DNA from: Bacteroidota bacterium
GTDB lineage: Bacteria > Bacteroidota > Bacteroidia > Flavobacteriales_D > Crocinitomicaceae
Direction of reading: 5' to 3'
NCBI GenBank assembly: GCA_016868915.1
Contig: VGFL01000011.1
Location: 1 to 45,177 of the forward strand
Length of the DNA: 45,177 bases
Positions 44,015 through 45,177 of the stretch are shown piece after piece. The number at the start of each line of letters is the position of its first letter. The stretch's first letter is position 1. The notes beneath the pieces were generated by a model that made no database searches, had not been told where the DNA came from, and was given only the letters and a program-made list of their open reading frames with translations. A program made the position numbers and the translations under genes.

Positions 44015-45177
44015 TCAAAATTTAATAAGCAACCTCGCCATAAAGTTTCGTCCTGCTTGCGGATAATAAAAATTCTCGGTTGTCATTGCTCCATTGAAGA
44101 TGTAGGAGAAAGTGTAGCCATTGTTTTCATACATAGTATTGAAGAGATTATTCACCTGAAGCCCGAGAGAAAGCTCTTTTGTTAACTTATTCGGAATCAT
44201 AAACGACATTGTTAAATTGGAAAAAGTAAATGGATTTATGCTGCGATATATATTGGAAGTATTGTCTAAAAACTGCCTTCCAACGTATTTCGTTGTCCAA
44301 TTACACGTCCATCCTTTGTAACTGTAATTGACACCTCCAAAAGCATTCACATTCGGCGAAAAAGCCAAGTCGGTGTTTTTGTGCTCAATAACTTGTTGAG
44401 AATAATAAGGTTCGTTGTCTGAATAAACATCAACAAATTCATTGAAGAGCTGAATTTTATTTTGACTTAACGTAATTCCGGCTTCAATTGATAAATCTTG
44501 ATTCGTTTCCGAAAGGAGAAGATACCTGGAAGTTAGTTCAATTCCCGCTCGGTAACTGTCTTTTACATTTGTTCGGGTATACCCACCTACGTCATTTATT
44601 TCTCCCGTCAATATCAACTGATTCGTGTAATCCATGAAATAGAGATTTGTCAAGAAATTAAAGCGTTTTGCAGAAAGAATATAACCCACTTCCAAATCAC
44701 GCATTCGTTCAGCTTTTGGCCTACTTTGAGACGTGCTTTGTCTGAAATCACGGCGTACTGGCTCCCTATTTCCAATTCCGTAAGAAAGAAATACGTTTTG
44801 GTTAAATTGACCTTGTGAAAGCGTATAAGAAATTTGAAATTTTGGATTAAAAAAGTCAAATGTTACTTTTTGCTCAATGTCTTTGATTACACCATCAACT
44901 TGATCATTTCCAATAAATGAATAATCAATATGACGGTATTGTAAATCACCTAAAAAATTAAACTTTTTCCATTTGTAAGACGCTTTCAGGTAGTTGCTAA
45001 TTTCAGATTTTTGACCAACTTCATCGTAATACCGATCTCCTAATTCGCCATTAGAAGCAAAACGCGCCCAAATCACCTCGCCAAAATGACGGCCAATGTA
45101 TATGTTGGCCGATCCCCCAAAAATTACGTGTAAATTTTTATTTGAATACGTTAAAGAATAAACACTTCCAATAAAAT
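44015..45177 (-). CDS. TonB-dependent receptor, C-terminal barrel (5' end outside the window)
   Basis: The frame is open from the stop at 44015 to the window edge, about 387 codons. The GTG at 45076 is internal, because receptor-like sequence continues upstream of it (SVYSLTYSNKNLHVIFGGS and IGRHFGEVIWARFAS). Barrel signatures include RDLEVGYILSAKRFNFLTNLYFMDYTNQLILTGEIND, a YRAGIELTSRYLL strand, KYVGRQFLDNTS, LGLQVNNLFNTMYENNGY, and the final RNFMARLLIKF with a terminal Phe. LxxQVNNLFNxxYxxxGY and the closing AGRNF are typical of catecholate or B12-type receptors. The plug, TonB box and start lie outside the window. Confidence 0.92.
   Translation of the reverse strand, partial: FIGSVYSLTYSNKNLHVIFGGSANIYIGRHFGEVIWARFASNGELGDRYYDEVGQKSEISNYLKASYKWKKFNFLGDLQYRHIDYSFIGNDQVDGVIKDIEQKVTFDFFNPKFQISYTLSQGQFNQNVFLSYGIGNREPVRRDFRQSTSQSRPKAERMRDLEVGYILSAKRFNFLTNLYFMDYTNQLILTGEINDVGGYTRTNVKDSYRAGIELTSRYLLLSETNQDLSIEAGITLSQNKIQLFNEFVDVYSDNEPYYSQQVIEHKNTDLAFSPNVNAFGGVNYSYKGWTCNWTTKYVGRQFLDNTSNIYRSINPFTFSNLTMSFMIPNKLTKELSLGLQVNNLFNTMYENNGYTFSYIFNGAMTTENFYYPQAGRNFMARLLIKF

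Noticed and set aside
45076-45177. GTG at 45076 as the true start of the last TonB-dependent receptor
   Set aside because: The reading frame continues without stop to the window edge with barrel-like sequence, so the gene is cut by the window and the GTG is internal.

Overview
This AT-rich window reads as the chromosome of a member of Bacteroidota, most likely Flavobacteriales. The evidence is type IX secretion C-terminal sorting domains on at least four proteins (type A at the left edge, in the M14 peptidase and in the PhoD-like phosphatase; type B/CHU_C at 210-2591), TonB-dependent receptors, BshB1 of bacillithiol synthesis, an uppS-bamA-ompH-ompH cluster, and promoter-like TAnnTTTG -7 boxes. 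I cannot name a genus. No rRNA, tRNA, CRISPR array, transposase or phage gene was seen. Almost all of it is housekeeping and cell-envelope coding sequence with short intergenic gaps.

Layout. 1-2591: tail of one T9SS cargo gene, a clear terminator, and a large CHU_C adhesin-like protein. 2625-8419: a CrtI/CrtD-type carotenoid desaturase, a membrane protein fused to a YceI (polyisoprenoid-binding) domain, recG, and convergent ssb. 8535-12223: murI, purC and phoH on the minus strand, with an S-adenosylmethionine hydroxide adenosyltransferase gene divergent from phoH. 12245-20841: a secreted M14 carboxypeptidase, then an exopolysaccharide-type group (asnB and two glycosyltransferases, minus strand) with a divergent polytopic membrane protein. 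20842-26967: a PhoD-like phosphatase, a small secreted protein, comEC and dprA. 27015-31048: TonB-dependent receptor, small lipoprotein, CapA-like phosphatase. 31155-35758: gcvP tightly followed by bshB1, then a bile-acid:sodium symporter family transporter. 35883-40747: thioredoxin-like lipoprotein, two OmpH/Skp proteins, bamA and uppS in one minus-strand operon. 40971-45177: membrane glycosyltransferase, phosphodiesterase-like lipoprotein, beta-barrel protein, and the 3' part of another TonB-dependent receptor.

The most unusual structure is at 20.9-25.9 kb. A 284-bp piece of comEC is repeated, without indels and about 96% identical by eye, at 20896-21179, and carries an in-frame stop. A 42-bp piece of the dprA 3' end is repeated at 23199-23240. 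The two relics keep the order and orientation of the intact comEC-dprA pair and bracket the PhoD-like gene. Next to them, a perfect 22-bp inverted repeat encloses a 132-aa secreted-protein gene, and one arm overlaps the dprA relic. This looks like a segmental duplication whose middle was replaced by phosphatase DNA, in a locus made of DNA-uptake genes.

Other points are face-to-face overlapping promoters on a TTTTGATCAAAA palindrome between phoH and its neighbour, the membrane-YceI fusion beside a carotenoid gene, a 27-codon overlapping small ORF at 43146-43229, and murI lying away from the uppS-bamA-ompH cluster.
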